IMG/VR virus record: IMGVR_UViG_3300009156_000271
Coordinates: 1 to 21,099 of that record
DNA: 21,099 nucleotides
Reading direction: 5' to 3' (one strand)
From: a virus
The notes below the pieces were generated by a model. That model worked only from the letters and a program-made list of their open reading frames with translations. It searched no databases and had not been told where the DNA came from. The position numbers and the translations under genes were made by a program. Positions within the stretch are counted from its first letter, which is position 1, and each line of letters opens with the position of its first letter. This document shows, piece by piece, positions 1-6,258 of the stretch.

Positions 1-1242
1 GCCAATGACCTAATTGCACACGCGACCAATGAGAATCTTGATGACTCATGGACGATTACTCACAATCCTCTTTCAGACTATCTTCACTTCGATCCAATCG
101 GTCTACTCCTTACATCAGTTCAGGACATCACTAATGATCTGATTTCATTAGTATTGCAGACGGTAGAACATGGGATTCCTCAGACATTTGCTGATCCTAA
201 AGTATTGAACTTTAATGCGTATCGCAATGCTGAAGTCATCCCAGGTGGTATCTATCCAGCCACTCCTAAGAGTGGAAAGTCACTCGCAGAAGGATTCTAC
301 GAAGTCAAGACAGCTACACTAAGTCAGGAAGTTCTTCCATTCGCTGCGAAGGTTCAGGAACTAGGTCAGTTAGTATCTGGTTCCTTGCCTTCACTATTTG
401 GCGGTCAGATGGCAGGTAGTAGAACTGCTAGTGAATACAGCATGAGTCGTGCTCAGGCCCTTCAGAGGCTTCAGAGTACATGGAAAATGCTGTTATACTG
501 GTGGAAGAATGTGTTCGGTAAAGTCATCCCGATGTACATCAAAGAGATGAAGGATGACGAAAAACAAGTCAAGAAGAACGAATTTGGAAACTTTGTCAAT
601 GTTTTCATTCGTTTGTCTGAACTTCAAGGTAAGATTGGCGATATTGAAATTGAAGCTAATGAAAATCTGCCAATCACTTGGAATCAGCAAAAAGATGCAA
701 TTATGGCATTGTTCGAGTTGAACAATGATGAAATTACTTCTACTCTCACTACACCTGAAAACATTCCATATCTCAAGCGAGCTATTGGTCTGAATGAATA
801 CATCATTCCAGGTGAAGATGATAGACAGAAGGAATACGAAGAAATTCAACTACTCATCAACTCTGAACCATTTGAAATGCCAGCTGATCCAATGATGGCT
901 ATGCAGGCTCAGCAGATGGGTATGCCACCTCCACCACCAATGCGTGTGCCATCAATTGAGCCAGACTATGATGTAGATAATCACTTGTTGGCAGCAGATA
1001 TGGACCGTAGATGGCTTGTATCTGATGCAGGTAGACTGTGCAAAACTGAGAATCCAGCTGGATATGAGAATGTACTTCTGCATATGAAGATGCATCAGGA
1101 CATGGATATGCAGAAGCAAATGGAGATGGCACAAAAGCAGATGATGGCTCAGCCTATGGGTCAGGCTCCTCCACCAAGCGGACCCCAGGGTAGTACAGGT
1201 GAACAACTAAATGAGGGACAAAATGAACCTACGGTTCAATAA
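1..1242 (+). CDS. Portal protein, 3' part (5' end outside window)
   Basis: The reading frame is open from base 1, so this is the C-terminal 413 residues of a longer gene. A TTG at 154 is only an internal codon. Portals form the dodecameric ring at the head vertex through which DNA is packaged and ejected. The stretch with SLPSLFGGQMAGSRTASEYS, followed by a long helical region rich in Trp, Met and Lys, matches the stem and wing region of podovirus-type portals as I know them. Near the C-terminus, the segment VPSIEPDYDVDNHLLAADMD and a later NPAGYENVLLHMKMHQ resemble the conserved D-x-H...H end motif of these portals. A Met/Gln/Pro-rich tail follows. Position directly before a scaffold-like gene and the capsid gene supports the call. 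The end overlaps the next gene by about 20 bases. Confidence 0.85.
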   Translation, partial: ANDLIAHATNENLDDSWTITHNPLSDYLHFDPIGLLLTSVQDITNDLISLVLQTVEHGIPQTFADPKVLNFNAYRNAEVIPGGIYPATPKSGKSLAEGFYEVKTATLSQEVLPFAAKVQELGQLVSGSLPSLFGGQMAGSRTASEYSMSRAQALQRLQSTWKMLLYWWKNVFGKVIPMYIKEMKDDEKQVKKNEFGNFVNVFIRLSELQGKIGDIEIEANENLPITWNQQKDAIMALFELNNDEITSTLTTPENIPYLKRAIGLNEYIIPGEDDRQKEYEEIQLLINSEPFEMPADPMMAMQAQQMGMPPPPPMRVPSIEPDYDVDNHLLAADMDRRWLVSDAGRLCKTENPAGYENVLLHMKMHQDMDMQKQMEMAQKQMMAQPMGQAPPPSGPQGSTGEQLNEGQNEPTVQ

Positions 1243-2473
1243 ATTCTATTCTCCTGATGGTGGTGCTGGTTCTAGCACACCTGACGCAACTGGTGACTCT
1301 ACCGACCTCGATACACTTGAACTTCTGAATGTCGAGGATGAAGTTGAAGAAAAGGTTGAACCCCTTCCTCTAGATGAACTTGGTGACAAGGAAGAAGAGG
1401 ATAAGGAAGAAGTCGAAGAAGTAGATGAACTCAAGGAGCTTGAGGAAGAACTTAAACCGCCGACAGAGGAGGATCTTGAACTCACTACTCCAGTACGGAG
1501 GAAGGAGATTCTCGCCAAGTATCCTCAGTTGTTTAAGGATTTTCCTTATCTGGAAAAGGCGTATTACAGGGAACAGCAATTTACGGAAATTTATCCGACT
1601 ATTCAGGACGCTAAAATATCGGCTGAAAAAGCTCAGATTTTAGATAGAGCAGAAAAAGAGGTAATGAGTGGCGACATTACCATGTTCCTCCAAGCAGCTA
1701 AGGAGGAAAATCAGGAAGCCTTTAATAAGATTGCTGATAACTATCTTCCCACACTAAGGAAGGTAGACCAACAGGCTTACTACCATGTGCTTGGTAATGT
1801 CATCAAAGACACTATCATCACTATGGTTCGGGAGGGTCGAAACCTAGGTGAACAGGGTGCGCCATTACAGGCAGCAGCGAACATTCTGAACCAGTTTGTA
1901 TTTGGTTCACAGAACTTCGAGCCACCTGCTAATCTAGCTAGACAAGTTGACCCTCAAGTTGCACGCGCACAACAGGAAATTCAGCAGCATAAACAGCAGC
2001 AAATCATGCACACCTTCACTAATGTGAGGGATGATTTGCAAGTGAAGGCTGATAATGTGCTGAAGTCCACGATTGATGGACATATTGATCCCAATGGGTC
2101 TATGTCCGAATATGTGAAAACTCATGCAACTAATGAGGCATTTGGAAAATTAGAAACCCTGATTTCCCAAGATACACGCTTTCGGAGTCTACTCGATAAG
2201 TTGTGGGAGAAGGCATTCCAGTCAGGGTTTGACAAGGAATCCACTGATCGTATTAAGTCTGCATACCTCTCCAAAGCGAAGACGCTCTTGCCAAGCGTAA
2301 TCAAATCGGCACGAAATACTGCTTTGAAGGGTGTGGCGAAAGTTAGTGAAGAACCGGCCAAGAAAGGCCCAATTGCTCGTGGCAGATCCGCAGCCCCATC
2401 TAGCGGAAAATTTCGTAAAGCCTCGGACATTCCAGCAGGGATGTCTACACTTGACGTGTTAATGAAGGACTGA
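1223..2473 (+). CDS. Capsid scaffolding protein (probable)
   Basis: This 416-residue protein has the usual make-up of a phage scaffold: a very acidic N-terminal third (dense Glu/Asp, about residues 25-80), then predicted helical segments, a Gln-rich coiled coil near residues 225-250, and a basic C-terminus that could bind the capsid shell. Scaffolds template procapsid assembly and leave before DNA packaging. The call rests on composition and on position between portal and capsid genes; no enzymatic motif is visible, and I see no maturation protease signature. I chose ATG 1223 because GAGG at 1213-1216 sits six bases upstream. ATG 1211, preceded by AGGTGA at 1197-1202, is a fair alternative that adds four residues. 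Both starts lie inside the portal gene, so translation is probably coupled. The stop codon TGA (2471-2473) is the first part of a hairpin before the capsid gene. Confidence 0.75.
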   Translation: MNLRFNKFYSPDGGAGSSTPDATGDSTDLDTLELLNVEDEVEEKVEPLPLDELGDKEEEDKEEVEEVDELKELEEELKPPTEEDLELTTPVRRKEILAKYPQLFKDFPYLEKAYYREQQFTEIYPTIQDAKISAEKAQILDRAEKEVMSGDITMFLQAAKEENQEAFNKIADNYLPTLRKVDQQAYYHVLGNVIKDTIITMVREGRNLGEQGAPLQAAANILNQFVFGSQNFEPPANLARQVDPQVARAQQEIQQHKQQQIMHTFTNVRDDLQVKADNVLKSTIDGHIDPNGSMSEYVKTHATNEAFGKLETLISQDTRFRSLLDKLWEKAFQSGFDKESTDRIKSAYLSKAKTLLPSVIKSARNTALKGVAKVSEEPAKKGPIARGRSAAPSSGKFRKASDIPAGMSTLDVLMKD

Positions 2474-2488
2474 TACTTACGAGTATCA
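2471..2488 (+). promoter_or_regulatory. Perfect hairpin ahead of the capsid ribosome binding site
   Basis: TGATACT (2471-2477) and AGTATCA (2482-2488) are exact reverse complements around a four-base TACG loop. The left arm contains the scaffold stop codon. The last base of the right arm is the first base of the capsid ribosome binding site AAGGAG (2488-2493), which is otherwise left exposed. As RNA the loop is UACG, a UNCG-type tetraloop, although closed by U-A rather than the extra-stable C-G. There is no T tract, so it is not a terminator. A role in stabilising the 5' end of a processed capsid mRNA, or in keeping the binding site open, is inference. Confidence 0.55.
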
Positions 2489-2499
2489 AGGAGTAAGAA

Positions 2500-3750
2500 A
2501 TGGCTGTTGTTGAATCTCAGGTAGCAGCACTTGAATTGGAACACGTAGTTCCGAAGGTGCGCGTCCTGTTCGAGCGGGATGACAAGTTCTACGCGAACAT
2601 CAAGAAGCGTGATGTGGAGAAGATTTCACATCGCCAGATGCGCGTGCCGCTTGAACTGCGTCCGGGTGGTTCATTCCAGTACTTCAATCCAGATGGTGGT
2701 GATCTGGGTCGAGGTGGTGGTCCCACATTCGACAAGGCTGTACTTAATTGTGTGTTCTGCTCAGAGAACATTGAGTACACCAAGTTGACGCAGTGGGCCA
2801 CTGATGATGCGCGTAAGGCCATTGTGAATTCTGTACGTCGTCTGACTGCTACTGCTCTCGACGAGATGCGTAGGCAGCTTGATTCTCAGATGATGCAGAC
2901 GGGTGATGGTGTCATTGGTGTTGTTACCACTGATACTCCTGCTGGTGGATCTAATGTCATCACTCTGACCACTGATGGCTTCGGTGCGCGTCTTGTGCGG
3001 TTTGGTCAGACCGTGCAGATCTTTGATACTACTCTTACCACCAAGCGTGGTGAAGGTACTATCACTCTGTGGGATGTTGAAAACAAGGTAATCAACATCA
3101 CTCCACAGATTGCTGGTGTGGCACCTACGGACAAGATTGTGACTGCTGGTATTGCAACTCCAGCTGCACTTCCTGCTCTGTATGGTGTTCCATACCATCA
3201 CTCTAATGCATCAGCTGGAACGTGGCTTGGATTCAGCCGTTCCACAACTCCGGAGATTCGAGCTAATCGAGTCAATGGTGGAGGCGTCGCGCTTACCCTT
3301 CCACTTCCACGGTTGGCAATCAACAAGATTGGTAATCGTGTAGGTATCGAAAACAACTTCAATCCTACTGCGTGGTTGCATCCTTGCCAGATGCAGGCGT
3401 ATGAGGAAATCGGTCAGCTTGTTTCCATTATCCAGAAAACAGCCAAAGAAGAAGGGCTGAATATGTATTTTGGGAACAACATGCAGCTTGCGGGTGCCTC
3501 AATGAAGGCATCTTATAGCTGGGATAAGACACGCATCGACTTCATTGTCGATGAAGTGTGGGGGCGTGGTGAAATCCTCCCCATCGGCTTCTACACTACC
3601 GATGGGCGGAAGATTTTCGAAATTCGTGGCGCATCTGGTGGTGTGGCTGCGGCGGAAATCTTCTACATGGTTGTGGGTATGCAGACATTCGTTTCGAATC
3701 CTGCGGCTTGCAGCTACATCGACGCCCTCGCAGTTCCTGTTGGTTACTAG
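2500..3750 (+). CDS. Major capsid protein
   Basis: This 416-residue protein builds the icosahedral shell. The N-terminal region contains PLELRPGGSFQYFNPDGGDL and a Gly-rich turn (residues 65-75). A long amphipathic helix at about 99-133 looks like the spine helix of an HK97-type coat protein. Beta-rich segments (140-230) and a C-terminal domain with a repeated hydrophobic pattern follow. Length and position after a scaffold-like gene fit a major coat protein; the HK97 fold is assumed from family knowledge, not proven. The ATG is preceded by AAGGAG at 2488-2493, six bases away, one of the best ribosome binding sites in the window. Codon use stands out: 23 of 24 arginines use CGN codons, whereas later genes lean on AGA/AGG. 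This fits selection for heavy expression. Two in-frame stops (TAG 3748, TAA 3760) close the gene. Confidence 0.85.
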   Translation: MAVVESQVAALELEHVVPKVRVLFERDDKFYANIKKRDVEKISHRQMRVPLELRPGGSFQYFNPDGGDLGRGGGPTFDKAVLNCVFCSENIEYTKLTQWATDDARKAIVNSVRRLTATALDEMRRQLDSQMMQTGDGVIGVVTTDTPAGGSNVITLTTDGFGARLVRFGQTVQIFDTTLTTKRGEGTITLWDVENKVINITPQIAGVAPTDKIVTAGIATPAALPALYGVPYHHSNASAGTWLGFSRSTTPEIRANRVNGGGVALTLPLPRLAINKIGNRVGIENNFNPTAWLHPCQMQAYEEIGQLVSIIQKTAKEEGLNMYFGNNMQLAGASMKASYSWDKTRIDFIVDEVWGRGEILPIGFYTTDGRKIFEIRGASGGVAAAEIFYMVVGMQTFVSNPAACSYIDALAVPVGY

Positions 3751-3792
3751 TTAATCTCTTAATGGGTGGCGTGGTGGGAGAAAGAGGCTGAC

Positions 3793-4086
3793 ATGATTCC
3801 AGGAACAACTACCAAACTCAGTGAATCCTCAGTAGTAGCAGCTGATAAGGTTGCAGCTAAGAGTGACATTCTGATTGTCACTACTGCTGGAACCATCAAC
3901 ACTATCCTGCCCAACTTCGGTGGTGGTCAGTTTAGTGGATTGGTGATTCTGCTTCCTACTATTGCTGGTGTGATTCTTGGCACCGCTGGTAACGTTGCTG
4001 TTGGTGCCACCTTGACTGTTAATCGTCCCATCTTGCTTGTGTTCGTAAAGTCACTTGGCAAGTGGTACATTCATACTGTCGTCTAG
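3793..4086 (+). CDS. Putative head decoration protein, copy 1
   Basis: This 97-residue protein directly follows the capsid gene. It begins MIPGTTTKLSE and contains DILIVTTAGTINTILPNFGG, then alternating hydrophobic residues ending in GKWYIHTVV. The pattern suggests a small all-beta fold. A diverged copy of the same protein lies at 4171-4479, sharing the start MIPGTTTKL(S/T)E, a D-I pair, a P-x-F-G-G-G motif, a G-N pair and a W-x-I near the end. Small beta proteins next to the capsid gene are often decoration or cement proteins; that role is inferred from position and fold pattern only. I chose ATG 3793 because AGAGG at 3783-3787 lies five bases upstream and because it aligns with the start of the second copy. 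A GTG at 3766 would add nine residues (AWWEKEAD) with no counterpart. Confidence 0.6.
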   Translation: MIPGTTTKLSESSVVAADKVAAKSDILIVTTAGTINTILPNFGGGQFSGLVILLPTIAGVILGTAGNVAVGATLTVNRPILLVFVKSLGKWYIHTVV

Positions 4087-4089
4087 TAT

Positions 4090-4160
4090 GTAGGTGGGTG
4101 TTAGTTTGTGGGTGCCTTTACTCTCCCCTGAGTAATGGACTAGCACTCACCTACTTTTTT
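4090..4160 (+). terminator. Terminator-like long hairpin with T6 tract
   Basis: GTAGGTGGGTGTTAG (4090-4104) pairs with CTAGCACTCACCTAC (4140-4154) over 15 positions, 13 Watson-Crick and two G-U. Six T's follow at once (4155-4160). Within the enclosed loop, TTACTC (4118-4123) and GAGTAA (4130-4135) form a second hairpin with the loop TCCCCT. The shape fits a Rho-independent terminator, but the 35-base loop is large for one, so it may be leaky. The ribosome binding site of the next gene (GGAGG, 4161-4165) begins directly after the last T. It lies in the only sizeable gap of the window, just downstream of the capsid and first decoration genes. Confidence 0.7.
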
Positions 4161-4170
4161 GGAGGCAGTG

Positions 4171-4479
4171 ATGATACCAGGAACCACAACCAAGCTGACT
4201 GAAGCGCGTATTAAACTAGTAGGTACTGAGATACATGTCAGGACTGACATTGTGTATGTAGAAGGTGGTCCTTTGATTGAATGGATTCATCCGCACTTCG
4301 GTGGGGGTCATCCGGGTCTACTCGTCCTAGTTGCTCTCACTGAATCAATTGACTTACGTGGGCAGCCTAACGGCAACATCTATGGAGTCAGTACCATCAT
4401 TCTTCATAGGTTTACTACTCTCGTTTACTCCAAGATGTTTCAGGGTTGGTTCATCGGTTCAGGTGGGACTATCAGCTAA
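4171..4479 (+). CDS. Putative head decoration protein, copy 2
   Basis: This 102-residue protein is a diverged tandem paralogue of the gene at 3793-4086. It shares MIPGTTTKLTE at the start, then T-D-I, a P-H-F-G-G-G motif, L-V-L-V, a G-N pair and a C-terminal GWFIGSG. Most other positions have changed, so the duplication is old. A small all-beta virion protein is likely, and a head decoration or vertex role is inferred. The start at 4171 is set by GGAGG (4161-4165) with a five-base spacer; a TTG at 4159 is rejected. A terminator-like hairpin separates it from copy 1, so it may be made at a lower level. Its stop codon overlaps the next start as TAATG (4477-4481). Confidence 0.6.
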   Translation: MIPGTTTKLTEARIKLVGTEIHVRTDIVYVEGGPLIEWIHPHFGGGHPGLLVLVALTESIDLRGQPNGNIYGVSTIILHRFTTLVYSKMFQGWFIGSGGTIS

Positions 4480-5009
4480 TGGAACCTATCACTACTCTCA
4501 ATCAGCGTCTCATTGATTATTTTGGAACAGATGTAATATCTGGTAAAGCTATATTCCGTGTCGTATGGGCGGATGATATGGTTGAGAAGCGTAAGATGGA
4601 TACTCTCGACTCAGGGGTGGGACTACTCACCCCTGAAGTTCGAGAGGTGAAGAAATACAGCTATTTGCACGATGTCCATGTGCTTGAACGCCTAGTCATT
4701 GTGCCAGACGAACAACAGGTGGAACTAGCTGGCATGAAAATATCCTATGAGCCTCTTTGGGTATTTGTGGACAGTACAGGTAATCCACTTCCACCCAAAT
4801 GGGAACCAATTAAGCTCATAGTTGATACATTACATGCGGCTCTCGGTCGTGGTGGATTAAAAAAGTATGTCGATCCGGACACCAGTGAAGGTGCTCAGGA
4901 GGAACGGATCACTAAACTACATGATGAACTATTTGGAAATGAAACAGAAGTAGGCGATGCACTTCGCTATAAAGAGGCTGTCGTAGTTCCTAACAAGGAG
5001 TTTAAGTAA
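4479..5009 (+). CDS. Hypothetical structural-module protein, 176 aa
   Basis: I do not recognise this protein. It starts MEPITTLNQRLIDYFGTDVI and is rich in mixed alpha/beta segments, with a basic and acidic middle (PEVREVKKYSYLHDVHVLER) and a conserved-looking WVFVD followed by GNPLPPKWEPIKLIVD. No signal peptide, membrane segment or catalytic motif is visible. The ATG at 4479 overlaps the previous stop as TAATG. An upstream in-frame start at 4446 would lie inside the preceding gene and is less likely. The end overlaps the next gene in the same TAATG manner. Location between decoration and adaptor genes suggests a head-completion or connector-associated role, which is inference. A strong hairpin is embedded in the coding sequence at 4603-4646. 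Confidence 0.7.
   Translation: MEPITTLNQRLIDYFGTDVISGKAIFRVVWADDMVEKRKMDTLDSGVGLLTPEVREVKKYSYLHDVHVLERLVIVPDEQQVELAGMKISYEPLWVFVDSTGNPLPPKWEPIKLIVDTLHAALGRGGLKKYVDPDTSEGAQEERITKLHDELFGNETEVGDALRYKEAVVVPNKEFK
4603..4646 (+). repeat. Strong intragenic inverted repeat
   Basis: Two nested perfect stems lie inside the 176-aa gene. CTCTCGA (4603-4609) pairs with TCGAGAG (4640-4646), and TCAGGGGTG (4611-4619) pairs with CACCCCTGA (4628-4636). The hairpin loop is eight bases, and the stems are separated by a one-base by three-base internal loop. That gives 16 paired positions with no mismatch inside either stem. No T tract follows, so it is not a normal intrinsic terminator. An mRNA processing or pausing site is possible, but the function is unknown. 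Confidence 0.6.
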
Positions 5010-5704
5010 TGCAAGTAGGTGAATTTCCCGGACTTCAGCACGCAAATAATCGGCGAACTATACGCGCGCCTATCAATCCAATGGATAAGTCGACTGTTGT
5101 GTCGATTCTACCCAAGGAGATTCATGAGCGAAAGCCCACGATTCAGCCAGGATTCTTTGATTTGGGACCTGGTAGCTTTGATTCTCCTAGCATTCTTGTT
5201 GTTGGTCCTAGTTCTTGGTGGAGAGAGATAGATGAGAATCAGCCTCTACTGGAGATTCCAGTCTCTAGTATTCAGATTGCTGATTCAATCGTCAAGGACT
5301 ACTTGAATGGATTGCTGGCAGCCAACATGAGTGACCAGATGCCGGGTCTATTCTATGTCCCCGGTGAATACACCATCGAGAAGTTGAAGAAGGAACATAT
5401 GCCTTTGCTTGTAGCTGCTCAGGCTAGACAGAGGAAGTGGTTCCTTGAGTTGATTCGCATTGCTGATATTCTGTGGAGTCGAAGTAATGGAAATCCTCTC
5501 GCCATTAGTTCGGATGCGCGTCTCGGATGTAAGGAATTGAATATCTCTAATAAACCGTGGTTGGGTGACTTGCAGACTGCGGAACTGGTACGTTGTGTTG
5601 CTTGTGGTTCTCTCAGAAATCAGCTGTATCCTATCTGTCAGACGTGTAAGGCTATTGCAGATCCAGCAAGAGCCAAGGAACTCAACATTCAGTTCGCTCA
5701 GTAG
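5009..5704 (+). CDS. Zinc-knuckle protein of the connector module, 231 aa
   Basis: The C-terminal part holds four cysteines, C196-x2-C199-x10-C210-x2-C213, in RCVACGSLRNQLYPICQTCK. This is the spacing of a small zinc ribbon or knuckle. The N-terminal half is Pro- and Ser-rich with a GPGSFDSPSILVVGPSSWW stretch, and a Lys/Arg-rich helical middle (about 120-155) precedes the zinc site. The protein has no visible nuclease or protease motif. Zinc ribbons usually serve nucleic-acid or protein contacts; which applies here is unknown. The ATG overlaps the previous stop as TAATG and has AAGGAG at 4995-5000, eight bases upstream. Context is between capsid and adaptor genes, so a virion or assembly role is more likely than regulation, but neither is proven. 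Confidence 0.7.
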   Translation: MQVGEFPGLQHANNRRTIRAPINPMDKSTVVSILPKEIHERKPTIQPGFFDLGPGSFDSPSILVVGPSSWWREIDENQPLLEIPVSSIQIADSIVKDYLNGLLAANMSDQMPGLFYVPGEYTIEKLKKEHMPLLVAAQARQRKWFLELIRIADILWSRSNGNPLAISSDARLGCKELNISNKPWLGDLQTAELVRCVACGSLRNQLYPICQTCKAIADPARAKELNIQFAQ

Positions 5705-5725
5705 TTACAGGAAGGAAAAAAAGAC

Positions 5726-5992
5726 ATGGCCGGACATCAGATCACTGTTACGGGTAAGACGGGACCGAATCGAGCCAATGCTGCATTGGTTATTGATCGA
5801 GTAGAGAATGTTCTATTTGATCTGGAACATGCGCGATTGCAGGTTGAACAGGCTCCACCTGCATTGCCTGTACCTCCTGTACCTCCTGGTACATTGCCGA
5901 TGGGTAGTAACATCAAGGAGTATGATCTCGTTGGTGTGACCACTGTCACCTGCACCGTCACTGCTGGTGTGTACGCCTTCGTTGTATCTTAG
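5726..5992 (+). CDS. Small hypothetical structural-module protein, 88 aa
   Basis: I do not recognise this protein. Three parts can be seen: an N-terminal section (MAGHQITVTGKTGPNRANAA, then a helix to about residue 42), a Pro-rich hinge with repeated P-P-x-x-P units (about 44-58), and a short C-terminal beta segment rich in Thr and Val (YDLVGVTTVTCTVTAGVYAF). The helix-hinge-beta design resembles small virion proteins that carry a C-terminal beta trimer, but this is inference. AGGAAGGA at 5709-5716 lies nine bases before the ATG. It is followed 13 bases later by the next gene, within a run of small genes between the zinc-knuckle and adaptor genes. Confidence 0.65.
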   Translation: MAGHQITVTGKTGPNRANAALVIDRVENVLFDLEHARLQVEQAPPALPVPPVPPGTLPMGSNIKEYDLVGVTTVTCTVTAGVYAFVVS

Positions 5993-6005
5993 TATAGGAG
6001 GAACA

Positions 6006-6209
6006 ATGTCAGACGAAAAGAAGATTGATCTTCCACCAGTTGTAGTGAAGAAGTCGGAACCTCCTGTTAAGGGTAAGGCAGCAGATGGTGAAAAGGATGA
6101 GTTGCTTGCAAAGATTGGTGCAACTCTGTTGGAATACGATAACAAGGAATCCAATATTCCCTTGAATCATGAATATTGGGATCAGTTGAATCGTTACCGT
6201 TCTCTCTAG
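6006..6209 (+). CDS. Small hypothetical structural-module protein, 67 aa
   Basis: I do not recognise this protein. It starts MSDEKKIDLPPVVVKKSEPP, a charged Lys/Asp/Pro-rich and probably disordered N-terminus. A short helix (about 30-45) and a well-formed C-terminal motif, NIPLNHEYWDQLNRYRSL, follow. The aromatic and charged C-terminus looks like a docking peptide or helix. The start at 6006 is set by a strong AGGAGG at 5996-6001, four bases upstream; an in-frame GTG at 5967 would lie inside the previous gene and is rejected. The position just before the adaptor gene suggests a connector or assembly role, but nothing in the sequence fixes it. Confidence 0.65.
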   Translation: MSDEKKIDLPPVVVKKSEPPVKGKAADGEKDELLAKIGATLLEYDNKESNIPLNHEYWDQLNRYRSL

Positions 6210-6217
6210 TACTGGAT

Positions 6218-6237
6218 GGGGGGCTGTTTAGCTCCCC
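6218..6237 (+). terminator. Short GC-rich hairpin before the adaptor gene
   Basis: GGGGGGCT (6218-6225) pairs with AGCTCCCC (6230-6237) around a GTTT loop, with eight pairs including one G-U. A short TTTT run (6242-6245) follows after four other bases. The T run is too short and too far for a confident intrinsic terminator. It could be a weak attenuator or an mRNA-stabilising stem. The adaptor ribosome binding site (AGGAG, 6249-6253) follows. Confidence 0.4.
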
Positions 6238-6258
6238 TACCTTTTAACAGGAGTCATC

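Noticed and set aside
1246-1518. Minus-strand Ser-rich reading frame opposite the scaffold gene
   Set aside because: It is the antisense of the Glu/Asp-rich N-terminus; composition is explained by the sense codons and it has no ribosome binding site.
2451-2479. Sigma70-like promoter before the capsid gene (TTGACG, 17 bases, TACTTA)
   Set aside because: The -10 part matches poorly (only the first two bases) and the site lies in coding sequence; the hairpin explains the region better.
3766-3792. GTG start at 3766 for decoration copy 1, and similar upstream starts at 4159, 4446, 5967 and 14991
   Set aside because: Shorter starts fit the ribosome binding sites, paralogue alignment or stop-start overlaps better.
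3748-3795. Possible stop readthrough fusing capsid and decoration protein 1, which share a frame
   Set aside because: A second in-frame TAA at 3760 blocks it, and the decoration gene has its own start signals.
5716-5722. Run of seven A's as a frameshift site
   Set aside because: It lies between genes, in the spacer after a ribosome binding site, so no frame is being read through it.
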